64,000 nucleotides of DNA from Marsupella aquatica (Eukaryota; Marchantiophyta). Position 1 is the first letter of the stretch, and the number at the start of each line of letters is the position of its first letter. A program made the position numbers and the translations under genes. Shown here piece by piece: positions 1 to 10,619 of this stretch. Under the pieces are notes generated by a model. The model saw nothing but the letters and a program-made list of their open reading frames with translations, had not been told where the DNA came from and did not search any database. The stretch covers positions 5,332,001-5,396,000 of the forward strand of contig OZ316891.1 in assembly GCA_973895155.1 (NCBI GenBank), read 5' to 3'.

Positions 1-23
1 AATTTCATTGAATTTTGAACCCT

Positions 24-818
24 GCTGGAAATGGACCCCGGGCAAGAAATACAAGTTGAGCCTGAGATAGAAGTTGAGCCTGAAATTCAAGTTGAGCCTG
101 TTCATGAACGTTCGAGCGGAAATAAAAGACGTTAAGGACGTTGAGCCTCATGGAGAGCATCTATTCTTGAAGAGTTGGCTTCAAGTCACGTGTTTTGGCG
201 GGAAGGGACTGTTAGTGTACTCGATTCTCCCTCCATATTCGATCTCTTTGAGGCAGTGGATAAACGCACTCAACAGAAAAGTAGTGCTATCGCCAGTGGT
301 ATTAATCAGCCTTAACTGTGGGAGCATGGAATTCGGATCAATGTTAGCTGTGCTTTGTCCCTGTTAGTCTGGCTTGCTCATATGATTTCTGTTCAAGCCA
401 TAGTTTAGGGAAGATTTTCGGTTATGAAAAGGTTCTTAGCTTTGTCTAAATCAGCTTCGATGCATGTGCGGAATGTGGTAGGACAGTTAAGTACATGTGG
501 TAGCAGTGGCAGAAGTTCAAGGACAATCCACAAATAATCTGTTTGACCTGGTCTTCTTAGTCCGCACAAGAATAAAAAAGCTCAGTTAACATGATGCTTC
601 ATTTTATGAGTGAGGCACACTTGCAAATATTGCAGCCCCCTCTCACCTTTGTCGAGTTAATTTCATTTAATTTTGAACCCTACTTTGGTCTCTTCTTGGA
701 TGGTGCACCTGCAGCTGCAAAGACGGGCCGGCTGGAATTCCGACGGTGTATACATCGATTGAGGCACCATATCCTGATGACGGGGACAGTGTAAAACATC
801 GAGCAAGAATGTTTTAGG
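24..818 (+). repeat. Inverted duplication, left arm (~0.8 kb)
   Basis: This stretch is the reverse complement of about 1478-2308. It covers the last ~110 coding bases of the Glu-Pro-repeat protein and its 3' flank. The shared inner end is the motif AACATCGAGCAAGAATGTTT. Arms match over most of their length with scattered substitutions. They differ at about 690-760 versus 1545-1620, where the right arm holds extra sequence. Confidence 0.8.
25..135 (+). pseudogene. Truncated 3' copy of Glu-Pro-repeat membrane protein gene
   Basis: The reading frame from 25 to the TAA at 133-135 encodes about 36 residues nearly identical to the C-terminus of the protein at 2195-2677 (minus), including the VEPEIEVEPEI repeat and the end SSGNKRR. 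Coding similarity stops sharply at about 24; the preceding 23 bp instead resemble positions 659-681. It is therefore a duplicated 3' end joined to unrelated sequence, not a gene cut by the window edge. It forms the outer end of the left arm of an inverted repeat. No start codon or N-terminal part is present. Confidence 0.7.
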
Positions 819-1477
819 GTAATCAGACAATCACCTATGGTAGCAACTATAGTGTGTGTGTGTGTGTGTGTTGTGCAATGTGGAAGTACTGCAAGTACAT
901 TCTGGTTTCCAGTCTAGAAAGAAACCAAATAGCAAAGGCTCAAAGCACAACAAGATCTTTAATTCTCTCTTCTTCGGTTCGACCTGGGCAAAATAATCGG
1001 GAAAAGAATACTTTGAATCTCTTTGAATGGGTTCTCGGTTGAAGCTAGTGTCGCTTCTTTTCGTTGAACGGTACAGGCATGAAAAGCAAGTACCAGTTAC
1101 ATGAATGTGCATGAGCCTTTTTCCCCGGATCCGGCAGATAATTTCAGTGTGAGGCTACTTACTGAAGTTAGGCTTCACTGTATATCTGTGATTCTTGAGA
1201 AAACAAATACACCTAAAACACAAACATCCAAGGCGCCACAAACAAGTTGAATGAAGACAACTGCGTCTGCTTCCCACAATGCGTTTTCAATAGAGGATTG
1301 TCATGAATGAACTATGTACTTACTCAAAGGGATCATCATTTGGACCTACAAGTTCAAAGTTAAGCAGTAAAGATCAATGGACGGCTAGTGCGCGCTTGAC
1401 TTAAACGGACCACACAAACGACGGACTGAAATGAATTGTTTGTGTTCGCGAATCCAAGTGCTTCTCGTCTGATTCCC
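819..1477. other. Spacer of the inverted duplication with (GT)10 microsatellite
   Basis: Single-copy sequence between the two arms. It has a perfect GT dinucleotide run at about 852-871. Short frames on both strands are low-complexity shadows of this run. No gene seen. Confidence 0.6.
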
Positions 1478-2308
1478 GTAAAACATTCTTGCTCGATGTT
1501 TTACATTGTCCCCGTCATCAGGATATGGTGCCTCGATCTACATAAAGATTTATGGTCAAGAAACCTTAAGTTTAGATGTACAAACCCGGAATTTGCCAGA
1601 TGCAGGCCGGTGCACCATCCAAGAAGAGACCAAAGACGCAAGTAGGGTTCAAAATTAAATGAAATCAACTCGACAAAGGTGAGAGGCGGGCTGCAATATT
1701 TGCAAGTGTGCCTCACTCATAAAATGCAGCATCAAGTTCACTGGGCCTTTTTATTCTTCGATCTGCTGACTAAGAAGACCTGGTCAAACAGATTATTTGT
1801 GGATTGTCCTTGAACTTCTCCCACGTACCGCTACCACATGTACTTAGTCCTACAACATTCCGCACATGCATCGAAGCTGATTTAGACAAAGCTAAGAACC
1901 TTTCCATAACCGAAAATCTTCCCTCAACTCTGGCTTGAACAGAAATCATATGAGCAAGCCAGACTAGCGGGGACAAAGCACAGCTAAAATTGATCCGAAT
2001 TCCATGCTCCCACAGTTAAGGCTGATTAATACCACTGGCGATAGCACTACTTTTCTGTTGAGTGCGTTTAGCCACTGCCTCAAAGAGATCGAATATGGAG
2101 GGAGAATCGAGTACACTAACAGTCCCTTCCGCCAAAGCACGTGACTTGAAGCCAACTCTTCAAGAATAGATGCTCTCCATGAGGCTCAATGTCCTTAACG
2201 TCTTTTATTTCCGCTCGAACGTTCATGAACAGGCTCAGTTTGAATTTCAGGCTCAACTTCTATCTCAGGCTCAACTTGTATTTCTTGCCGGGGGTCCATT
2301 TCCAGAGC
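1478..2308 (-). repeat. Inverted duplication, right arm (~0.83 kb)
   Basis: Reverse complement of the left arm at 24-818. It includes the C-terminal coding part of the minus-strand gene at 2195-2677 and its 3' flank. Because the complete gene lies on this side, the right arm is probably the source and the left arm the copy. Confidence 0.8.
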
Positions 2309-2677
2309 CACAAAAGAACGCTTCTCAGGACGCGAATGTGCGAAAGTAGCTTCTGGCAAATGTCGTTCGTTGATATCCACGGGAACAGCCTCTTCGGGGA
2401 GAGCTGTGTCGGAACTCACCCTATTCGGACGTGCGGCTGGCGCTTCCCTGGAAACCTCGTGCAAATATGATGGGTTCTGATCTCTAGCCGCTGCAGCTTC
2501 ACGGAAAATTTCACGGAAATGTAGCCTATTCAGACCTGTGAGACCAGATTCTTTAGGACGAGCTCCGTGTAGATGTGAATTGCACCATTTTCTCAACGGA
2601 GCCGAATATAAAACCAGCAACAGTAAAGCCATCACTACCACCCCCACCACGACCAGTCCCATCTCAATGTAAACCAA
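2195..2677 (-). CDS. Small single-pass membrane protein with C-terminal Glu-Pro repeat, unknown function
   Basis: 160 codons from an ATG at 2677. Residues about 6-24 are a hydrophobic stretch rich in Val, Leu and Ala, flanked by acidic and basic residues, so an N-terminal membrane anchor or signal anchor is likely. The middle is basic and Arg-rich. Residues about 128-150 carry a short repeat of the form (I/V)(E/Q)(V/T)EPE, and the end is SSGNKRR. I do not recognise a family. Its 3' end has been duplicated in inverted orientation at 25-135, and the conservation of that reading frame suggests it was coding when copied. It could be one exon of a larger gene. Function is not inferred. Confidence 0.45.
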   Translation of the reverse strand: MVYIEMGLVVVGVVVMALLLLVLYSAPLRKWCNSHLHGARPKESGLTGLNRLHFREIFREAAAARDQNPSYLHEVSREAPAARPNRVSSDTALPEEAVPVDINERHLPEATFAHSRPEKRSFVALEMDPRQEIQVEPEIEVEPEIQTEPVHERSSGNKRR

Positions 2678-2689
2678 CGTACACTACTA

Positions 2690-3240
2690 CATATTTGCCA
2701 ATTTTGCGAACGAGTTTTACAAGAGGAAGAAAACTTTGCAAGATTAATCTCATCGCTAAACTTGCAATGCGATACGCATCGCACTTAGTGAATCTATCCG
2801 CGCCGCAACACGTAATTGCGAATCTTACACCATCGCAACATTTTCCGACATGTTAAATATTGCAAAACATTTCTGAAGCAATTACCATTGAACACTTTAG
2901 CGATGTTTACCGCTTCGTAGATTCATTGCGATGCGCCGACCATCTAACACGTTGCGAATATTTTAGCATCTCAAACTGTTTTGCGATCCTTATTGTCTCG
3001 CAAATGAGCGATGTTTATGGAATGGCTAACTTGCAATACCAGTAGGCTCGCAAACCCTGTGCCTGTCTAGGGTCTCATTTTGTGAATGTTTTGGATTCGC
3101 AACGTTGAGAACCTGGTATCTTTGGAAGGTTGCGATAAGTTCATGATGGCAATTAGCGAGCATACTAGTATCGCAAATTTAGCGATGAGGTTGCGTGGGT
3201 TGGGGTTTCGCAAGATGTTTCACAAAATATTATGAGCGCC
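2690..3240. repeat. Segment enriched in TTGCGA/TCGCAA motifs
   Basis: The hexamer core TTGCGA or its complement TCGCAA, and shorter GCGAT variants, occur more than a dozen times in about 550 bp on both strands at irregular spacing. Short frames across it look like by-products. This could be the subterminal binding-site region of a DNA transposon, but no terminal repeats were found. Confidence 0.5.
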
Positions 3241-3795
3241 TCAAAGAGGTGGAAAAGGAATGGGATTTGGGAGGGAGGGTAAAGGAGGGAGGATACATGT
3301 AATTTTTAGGGAGGGACAATGAAAAGGAGGAGGAAGGGAATGGGGCTAGGAGGGACAAGGAAAGGAGGGATCCAAGAGGAAGGATACAGGTTTAGGGGGC
3401 ACAAGGAAATGAGGGAGGAGGAAGGGTATGTAGATATAGTTTTAGGGAGGGTTTGGATTTAGGGAGTGAAAATAAAAAGGAGGGAGTTTAGGGTTTAGAG
3501 AGGGACAAGGAAATGAGGGAGGGTATTGGTTTAGAGAGGGACAAGGAAATGAGGGAGGTTTCAGGGTATAGGTTTAGGAGGGAGGAGAGAAGCTAGGTTG
3601 TATAGATAAGAGTGGGGGACGAGGGTGGAAAGTAAGGAAAGTATAGGGTTGAAATAGAAAGGGGTTGGGAGAAGGAGAGGAAGGATGAAGGAGGGTTTAA
3701 TAAGAGGGACAGACAATGAAAGAAAGGAGGAGGGAGGTGGGTACAAGTAATAAGGAGAAAGGCTAGGGGGGGATTAGGAAAACACTGAGGGTAGA
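3241..3795. repeat. Polypurine (GGGAGG/AAGGA) tract
   Basis: About 550 bp almost purely purine on the + strand, made of degenerate repeats of AGGGAGGGACAAGGAAATGAGG type. The minus strand gives Pro/Ser/Leu-rich frames that are compositional artefacts. G-run spacing would allow G-quadruplex or triplex structures. No gene. Confidence 0.75.
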
Positions 3796-4027
3796 GGACT
3801 ACAAACAACATGAGTTTTCTTTGCATAAAGTCTACCAAAAGGTGCGGTGAGTGTGGGTAGGGATGGGAGGTATAGAAAACAACATTTGAAAATGATATAC
3901 TTACAAAACATAAGTTTATTGATAATTGAGAAGCACATATTTCTCCATTCTACCGAGAAGAGAAATCTTCATATCATCAAATCTAACTATATATTCGTGT
4001 AGCTATATATCCACAAATACAGACCCC

Positions 4028-4500
4028 TCAAACTTGGTCCTTATCATCTTCAGGTTGGGACACAACCAAAATATCAGGCTTCTCCCCAACGATTGAACGA
4101 GACTGTGGCACATATGTGATGACAAGTGACCATTCCTCTGGGTTTGGGGGTATGGAATATAGAAACATTGTTCCACATGACTTGGAAAAGTGAATGGTTC
4201 TGATGTTTGCTAATGAGATGGCTGGAAACTAGTGGGAGACGTCTTCAGTCGTGTAAATCCACACTCATCTTGAACCACAATAGGATTGTTACCAGCAAGG
4301 TTCACTTTGAATCACTTGCACTTGAAGACATACTCTTCAAACTTTGATGTGTATCATAAGATATCACTAGAATCTCTTCTACCTTTCCATAATGTGGCAC
4401 AACATCTCGAATAATATTCGTGTCATGGCAACTGCTACGGGAATCTTGAGAGAATTGTCATTGAACTCCACAATCAAAGGTACGACCCCTCTTCTCATCA
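4028..4500 (-). pseudogene. CACTA (En/Spm) transposase C-terminal remnant, DUF4216-like
   Basis: Read on the minus strand in shifting frames. It shows the DUF4216 landmarks in order: YGKVEEIL near 4390, FKCK-stop-FKVN near 4320 with a stop where Trp is expected, a QDECGFTRL motif near 4265, SEPFTFPSHVEQCFYIPYP near 4190, then NPEEWSLVITY followed by SRSIVGEKPDILVV to a TGA at 4028-4030. At least one frameshift (near 4160) and two in-frame stops break it, so it is dead. The domain usually follows the TNP2 transposase region in plant CACTA elements. That upstream region is not visible here. The element lies on the same strand as the DUF7869 remnant but probably belongs to a different transposon. 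Confidence 0.65.
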
Positions 4501-5661
4501 AGGGAAGAAATCCTAAAATCCATCAAACCATAAGGACATGTTACACAAAAATAGACACAAACATATTCCAATTAATGGAACACACCAAGAATCTGCCTCT
4601 TCAATATACGTGCTTGTATTACAAATGAATTAAATTAAACCAAGTGATTCAAATAAAAGGTTACTAAGGTAGATGGAGATCACCTGAAATGTCTTCCTTG
4701 TGTTCACATTGCTGTCCTTGTTGTAACCACTCTCAAGGGACCATGAACAATGGTAAGAACATCATCTCTGATAGCTGGAAAATGTAATACACTCTCTCCC
4801 CTGACCACCATGTCATCCACCTCAACTAACTTCTCCTTCATATAATCAAGATCAATCTATTCATTAAAACTGGAAAATTCTTTGATCTTTGGACATTTAA
4901 GCACCAAAAATATATATATTTGGGCACAAGAATTGTACATTTGGGCAGTGGGGGTTGTACATTTGGGCACCAGATGTTGTACATTTGGGGGATCAAGATT
5001 GTACATAGGAGAAAATGAAATATTAATTTGGATTCTAAAGAAAAACATTTCGGTGATAATAATGTAAAATATGTTGGATAAGAAGTAGAACTTACTTACA
5101 TTGATTCAATCTGACTAATAGAATATAACTATCTAGTAAAGCTTCAATATGATCTCTACCCATATAACTAGTAAAGCTTCAATATGATCTCTACCCTTAG
5201 TTAGCTAAATTAACCTTCTACTTAGTTACTAATTGAAAGCATTTAATATATTAAATTTGAATGATACCTGGCTTACTATCCATTCAGACATTCAAGTAAT
5301 TTGTTACATTCTAAGCAACTCGAGTTAAAACTAAGGTTTACTAGTAAGAGGCAGTCACATCCTATCATGGATATTAAGACTTCATGTAATATATAGTCTG
5401 TATTGATATAATAATAAATTAAAGCAATTATAAAGGTATCCAAGTCCAATTACCTCCACCTATTCAAACTAGTATCCCAAAATATTATAATAATTAGTTA
5501 CTTAAATAGATATACTATATAGTACTAACCAACAGTAAGTACTAAAGACATGTCTGATTCCAAACTAATTGACATAGACTCCCTCACTTGAATGTCTAAT
5601 TCCAAACTAATTGATATAGACTCCCTCACTCTGTTAGAGTGACTACTAAAAAACATTTGAC
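4501..5661. other. AT-rich non-coding segment with small direct repeats
   Basis: No coding frame recognised. It contains a degenerate 24-26 bp tandem motif built on TGTACATTTGGG at about 4925-5010, a ~34-bp direct repeat (GTAAAGCTTCAATATGATCT) at about 5138 and 5170, and a ~40-bp direct repeat (CCAAACTAATTGAYATAGAC) at about 5557 and 5600. It may be the non-coding end of the DUF7869 or CACTA element. Confidence 0.5.
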
Positions 5662-8000
5662 TTACTCAACAATCCCTTCCATGTAGGTGTTGAGTGTTTT
5701 CAAAACATTATTGGGAATGGTCAAACCTCTATCAATTATATTTTCTTCTCTAGAGCATGACTTGAATCCATACATAGCAAAATTAGCAAATTGCCAATGT
5801 TCAGTGGCATTGTCAAACCCAGGATCCACCTCCCAAGTCTTAGTGGTCTGAAAGCAACGTGAATATTGCACATGATCCGGTGCATCATGCTTACCATATT
5901 TAGGCCTCCACCATTGCACTTGGAACATAGGAGCATACCATGTACTAGTAGGAGAATTCTCATTGCATTGCAAGTCTCTTGAAGGAACTTCATGGTTTGG
6001 GTCCACAACACCCAAAGCTCTCACCAACCAGAAACGTTCTTTCCCATTCTTCTTTTCTCATTCATCCTCTGGACGGAGAAATACAAAGTGACCCTCTTGA
6101 ATGTCTTGCAGAGGAATCCAACGTGCAAGTTCTCGCTCGTGTCAAGCGCCAACAAATATTGCAGCTTGATCCTCCATCTCTTCCAGGTACTCATTCTGAA
6201 GCTCCACCATTTCTGGATTTTGTGTACTACTACTAGGCTCCCCCAATGGTTTAGAGGTTCCTGTACTATTAACCTTGTAACCAGTTCCGTGGTTGGTTTT
6301 TGGCCAGAACTCGTATGTCAATGCTAACTGTATTTCTGCCTCCCCTTCAATTGTAAGCTCCCCAGATAATACTTGTGCCACCATCTCCCAATATTTCACC
6401 AAAGGAAACCGCTCACGATATGATGTAGAGGTCTCATCCTTACAACTCTTCTTCAAAAACTCAATGTAACGATTAAGGAATGGGATGATTTCTTCAACCT
6501 TGCCTCGTACATCCCCGGAGATGGGTTTTGCAAACGGTTGACCTTCTAGTAAAATGAGAGAATTGGTGTTGGAATCAGTTCTCCAAATGACCTTCCGATT
6601 GGAGGGTACCAAGGTTGTTTCACATGTGCTTTGTATTGATATATTGGAACATTATCTCTCATAGAGAAAAGAAATGCCACTGGTTTTGAGTGACCCTCTA
6701 TGTCTTTTACCTTGAAAGATTTTAAAAACTCTTTGTAAGCTGCAACCTCTTGGATCAACCGTGGGACAGGATGAATGCTTTCACACTCCCAAACCTCAGC
6801 CATCAACCCCAAAAGGGTAGAAACCTCCTTGTACTTCACTTGGTTGGATACTTTCAAAAACAATGCATCGACATCCTCATGGGTGTGACCAACCATATAC
6901 TAGAAACGACATCTGCACTGTTTCAAAAACCCCTCTACTAACAAGCTCACTGCAAAATGCCATCACGTACTAGTTTTTGTTATCTTTCCCTGAATTATCC
7001 ATTTGCAAGGTCAGGTGTCTTGGCAATGGTTTGAAAGAGGTAGACATAGCCTTGGGATCAACACCAAAGTCATCATCCACCACATTTGATAACCCAAGAT
7101 CTTGGTCATCTTCAGCTCCTTGAAATCTAGCAATTGAGACTTTTTTGGGTTCTAAGTAACTTGCAAGAAATGCTTCAAAGTCCAAAAGAGATTGAAAAAT
7201 TGGCCTCATTGCAGCCCAATATAATCCTTCAATGAGGTCTCCAGATTTGTCCCCCTTGTAATCCTCCAGATCTCTAAGGCACTTGGCCAATGATGTCATT
7301 GTGAAGTCTGCATCTCCCGGCCAAAGCCCAGTGAAACTGAAGTGAGCATACACTTCGGGATCCCTTCCATGGGTCAACATCCCAGTGAGCGCAATGGGGA
7401 GCGGTTGACCACTACCAGACAATGATTTAGGAGTGGGGACCAACCTAGGGATCCATGTCTTGGCTTGGTCCATCTTGTCATGTATAATGCAAAGATAGTT
7501 CTCAGGATCCTTCTTCGCAAGAACCCTATGAGCAAGTTAACATATCTCCTAGACATTTGCTCACGAAGATGGCGAGCTCTTCTTTCCTCAATCTCTAAAC
7601 GCTCTTTCTTTCTCTTCTCCCGCATCAACTGATCTTTGAACTCAGTGCAAAGTGTACACTTTGCAAATGCACTTCCCTTGTGAAAGTCAAAATTCATGTT
7701 CAAGGACTCACTCCAGAGTTTATACATAGTGTTTTCATTGACCTTCACGTAGCCATCTAATTCCATTTTTGAGTATACCTCCTCAAAAATCTCTTTCTTT
7801 GTGAAACAAGATGGAAGTCTGTACTCAACCGTGTCAGTACCATGAGACCCTCCATAGGGAAGATGCGGCATGGGTTCTCCGTTTTGGGTTAGAATGGACT
7901 CCAACAAAGCACGAGCATGCAAGGTGCTTCCTTGTGTCTTGTGTGAACCCTTGTTTCAGTGGAATCCAACCATGCAACCTGCTTCATATTGATTTTTGTA
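5662..8000 (-). pseudogene. DUF7869-type transposon protein, inactivated
   Basis: Runs right to left on the minus strand. An N-terminal basic region (7560-7900, with CTLCTEFKDQLMREKRKKER) is followed by the frame-shifted motif IIHDKMDQAKTWIPRL near 7450, then LQMDNSGKDNKN near 6985, GHTHEDVDALF near 6890, RKVIWRT near 6600, and a C-terminal part with FLRPEDE and WLVRALGVVDP, ending at 5662. The pairs DN..K-NKN and GHTHED-D are hallmarks of proteins annotated DUF7869, found in many plant and protist transposon-like genes. Lesions seen: TAG at 6970-6972, a ~4-nt insertion just before the GHTHED motif (about 6897-6905), frameshifts near 7540 and 6605, a TGA near 6060. No terminal inverted repeats located. 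Confidence 0.65.
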
Positions 8001-8271
8001 ATCATAATACTTGGCAGTGCTGAATCCAACACAATGACGGACCAAACGAGAAGTGTGACCACCCTTCTTGTTTTGCCCGATCGCAAAATCACGGCTAAGT
8101 AAAGAAATCTCCAATACAAAACGCCCATGAGTGAGAATATCGTTTGTTTTGGAGTCTTGAATTGCGCAACCAAATAGTTAAAAAAAATCCACTTGAGACG
8201 GTAAACTGCATAAACTACGCGGTTGACTACAAAACTTAACCCATGGTTCATGTGATCCTGGAGGACGACAA

Positions 8272-8630
8272 ATACCGATATTGTTATGTTTATTGGATTG
8301 GCATTCAAGGTTGTCGGGAGAAAAAGCTATACCGGTATCGCGGTCTGTATTGGAGTGGTGTTTACAGGTCACTGTCAAGGAGGAAGAGAGATACCGGTAT
8401 CGTGGTCTGTATTGGAGTGGTGTTTACAGGTGGTCAAGGAGGAAGAGAGATACCGGTATCGCGGTCTGTATTGGAGTGGTGTTTACAGGTGGTCAAGGAG
8501 GAAGAGCGATACCAGTATTGCGGTCTGTATTGGAGTGGTGTTTATAGGTGGTCGAGGAAGAGTGATACCAGTATCGCGGACTGTATTTGAGTGAGGATTA
8601 CAGGTGAATCGGGAGGAAGAGCGACACCGG
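8272..8630. repeat. ~59-bp minisatellite, about 6 copies, with palindromic ATACCGGTAT core
   Basis: Unit starts fall at about 8272 (degenerate), 8329, 8391, 8450, 8509 and 8565, with a partial start at 8624. Unit lengths are 56-62 bp. Each contains ATACCGGTAT or a variant, CTGTATTGGAGTGGTGTTTA, and a purine-rich GGAGGAAGAG. The period is not a multiple of three, so the overlapping frames found in three phases are not protein. A lone core copy with its purine lead-in lies at about 8867-8885. Confidence 0.85.
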
Positions 8631-8639
8631 TTCGCTAGA

Positions 8640-9977
8640 GGAAGGACTAAGAAATGAGTCCGAAACAATTACAAATGGACATTGCCATTTGTATTCTTGT
8701 TTCAACGTTAACAATGGAATTTTGCAAACTACGTGGTGAACTGCGAGGTAATTTCAGCTGACTGTGTGGTGAACTTTGATGTAAAAAAATATTAGAATGT
8801 GGTAAATATTTCAAAACCTTCATTTTATGAAAGAAACGGCAAACAAATTTGAATGGAATTTGAGGAGCGATACCGGTATCGGAATAGTTTTGTTTTCTTG
8901 ATCTGTTTTCATTGTAACCAAAAGTTCTATTTTCAAAATCTAACCAAAATGGAAATATTTCTGGGTTCTTTTGTCGCAATGAAAATATTTGAAGTTAGTG
9001 AGGATATTGAAATTCACAATTTGGGATGAAGCCATCATTCCTCGCGAAGTTGAGAACGATACCCCCCCCCCCCCCCCTAAAGAAAAGAAAATAGAGTTTT
9101 AAAAAGCAAAATGACTCTTGTCTCACCAATGCTTTTATGTCCCTCCTCTTCAAAAACCCTTATAACTTCACCTTAAAAGCAGGAAATGTGTTAAAAACTC
9201 TCCCCATGTAAGTCATCATGATGTGACATAAAGTGTGCCAATGGTCCATATAACTGGCAATATAAGGGCCTAGATCCAACATTTGAAACATGTGGCACAT
9301 GGCATTGACAAAGCATTGTAGACATTAATGGGCCCTTTTTTCGGCCCCTCATCACAAGTTCAGGCATATAGCAACCTCTATAAGATTCAAGTATGTAAGG
9401 ATACCTCCCACAAGTTCAGCCAATGCTTTAAGAAAATGAAAACTCGTATTTATGTTAGGGAAAGGGTAAGAAATTTAGAACGGAAGGAGACAAAGTCTTT
9501 TTTTATTTGATTTATTTTTCCGCATATTTACTCCAATAAAACATGCCCAAGTACACGAAGTGTCCGCCATGTCTCCCAAGAGAAAAACTCCGCGTCTCTC
9601 TAAAATGAACGTCTCCCAAAGCTCCGCCTCCGTAAAATCAACGTCCTTGTAAAATCAACGTCTCCCAAAACTCAGCCCTAAACTCCAGGTCTCCCTTCTG
9701 GATCCTCTACTTGCATTCACTTTGTGCCCCACAATAATGCCCTTGTCTAGTGACAACTCTGCACAATTTGTCGAGCGTTTTGTAGTCCGGCTTGTCATTT
9801 GATTTGCAACCATTGCAGATTGGTATTTGTCCCTTCCTGAGTAGTGCTTGCGCCCGGCTGAGTGCCTGCCCTTCGCCACTATTGTTTGGATTTCTGCTGG
9901 GCTCTTTTCAAAGACATGGCCACACTTAAAATGTCGTTGGCTGCTGCAATGCTGGAGAAACGAGGACATTCCCATCG
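8640..9977. other. Intergenic, no gene; C16 run and short repeats
   Basis: Contains a solitary copy of the minisatellite core (8867-8885), a 16-base C run at 9062-9077, and at about 9570-9680 a degenerate short repeat of TAAAATCAACGTCTCCCAAA type. No convincing coding region. Confidence 0.5.
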
Positions 9978-10619
9978 ATGAGGGTTTTTGTGGTCAATTT
10001 TGATGCTCCAATCAATTTTCCACGGAAGTTTCTATACCATGGATGCACTCGCTTCGTGACACCTAGGTGGATGTGTAATCGCACTGTTGAAGGGTCAAGT
10101 CGATGTCCCCATAATTCGGTTGCTGCTGGGATCTGGACAGAAAGGTATCATTTTGAGGTGTTCCTGGTTGACTCTACTATTGGGACACACTTCCCTCCAG
10201 TGCGAGCTAAGATTTTTGATGCAGCGATTGATCTCATAGGGATGCCTCCGCAGGATTTTAGTGAGAAGGAAGACTTTGTCCAGTTCGCTACTGTCCATAG
10301 AGCTACAGCAAAGATGGAATGTGTGGACGTAGTGATCCGCTGCAAAGACGGTGAGGCCATTATTAATTCCTTGTCACCTGTAAGCAATGACGACAGTGAG
10401 ATCTTGCATTTTGTCGTGCCTAATTCTGTCACTCCATGGAAGACAAAGTTGAAGACGGACAATATACCTTCAAGTTATCATACTGCACAAGGGAGGCATA
10501 CAACAGAATCTTCAAGATCATCTATTAATGCTTTAGACCCGACCACGGCATCGCAACTTAGTTTTGTTAGATGTAGATTGCAGGACTTGCTTGATAGTTT
10601 GGATGCAACTCATATCTGA
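9978..10619 (+). CDS. RPA1 C-terminal OB-fold-like protein (possible transposon-borne fragment)
   Basis: 213 codons from an ATG at 9978. Residues about 20-95 resemble the C-terminal DNA-binding domain of replication protein A large subunit: a Cys-rich stretch (CTRFVTPRWMCN...SSRCPHN) where the zinc ribbon would sit, then RYHFEVFLVDST and AKIFDAAIDLIGM, which fit the OB-fold strands and the D-A-A...L-G helix. The Cys spacing is irregular and some ligands appear lost. RPA large subunits are about 600 residues or more, so this is a fragment. RPA-like ORFs are also carried by some Helitrons, which is one possible source, but no Helitron end or Rep-helicase is seen. The C-terminal half is Ser/Thr-rich and unmatched. 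Confidence 0.4.
   Translation: MRVFVVNFDAPINFPRKFLYHGCTRFVTPRWMCNRTVEGSSRCPHNSVAAGIWTERYHFEVFLVDSTIGTHFPPVRAKIFDAAIDLIGMPPQDFSEKEDFVQFATVHRATAKMECVDVVIRCKDGEAIINSLSPVSNDDSEILHFVVPNSVTPWKTKLKTDNIPSSYHTAQGRHTTESSRSSINALDPTTASQLSFVRCRLQDLLDSLDATHI

Noticed and set aside
831-1112. Frames with runs of Val-Cys or Thr-His
   Set aside because: Produced by the (GT)10 microsatellite.
3561-3838. Pro/Ser/Leu-rich minus-strand reading frames
   Set aside because: They are translations of the polypurine tract; composition explains them fully.
8243-8594. Three overlapping frames giving a repeated GLYWSGVYRWSR-like peptide
   Set aside because: The underlying repeat period is about 59 bp, not a multiple of three, and the same peptide appears in three phases, so this is minisatellite DNA.
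8329-8630. CRISPR-like repeat array
   Set aside because: Units are contiguous tandem copies with no unique spacers, and the genome is eukaryotic.
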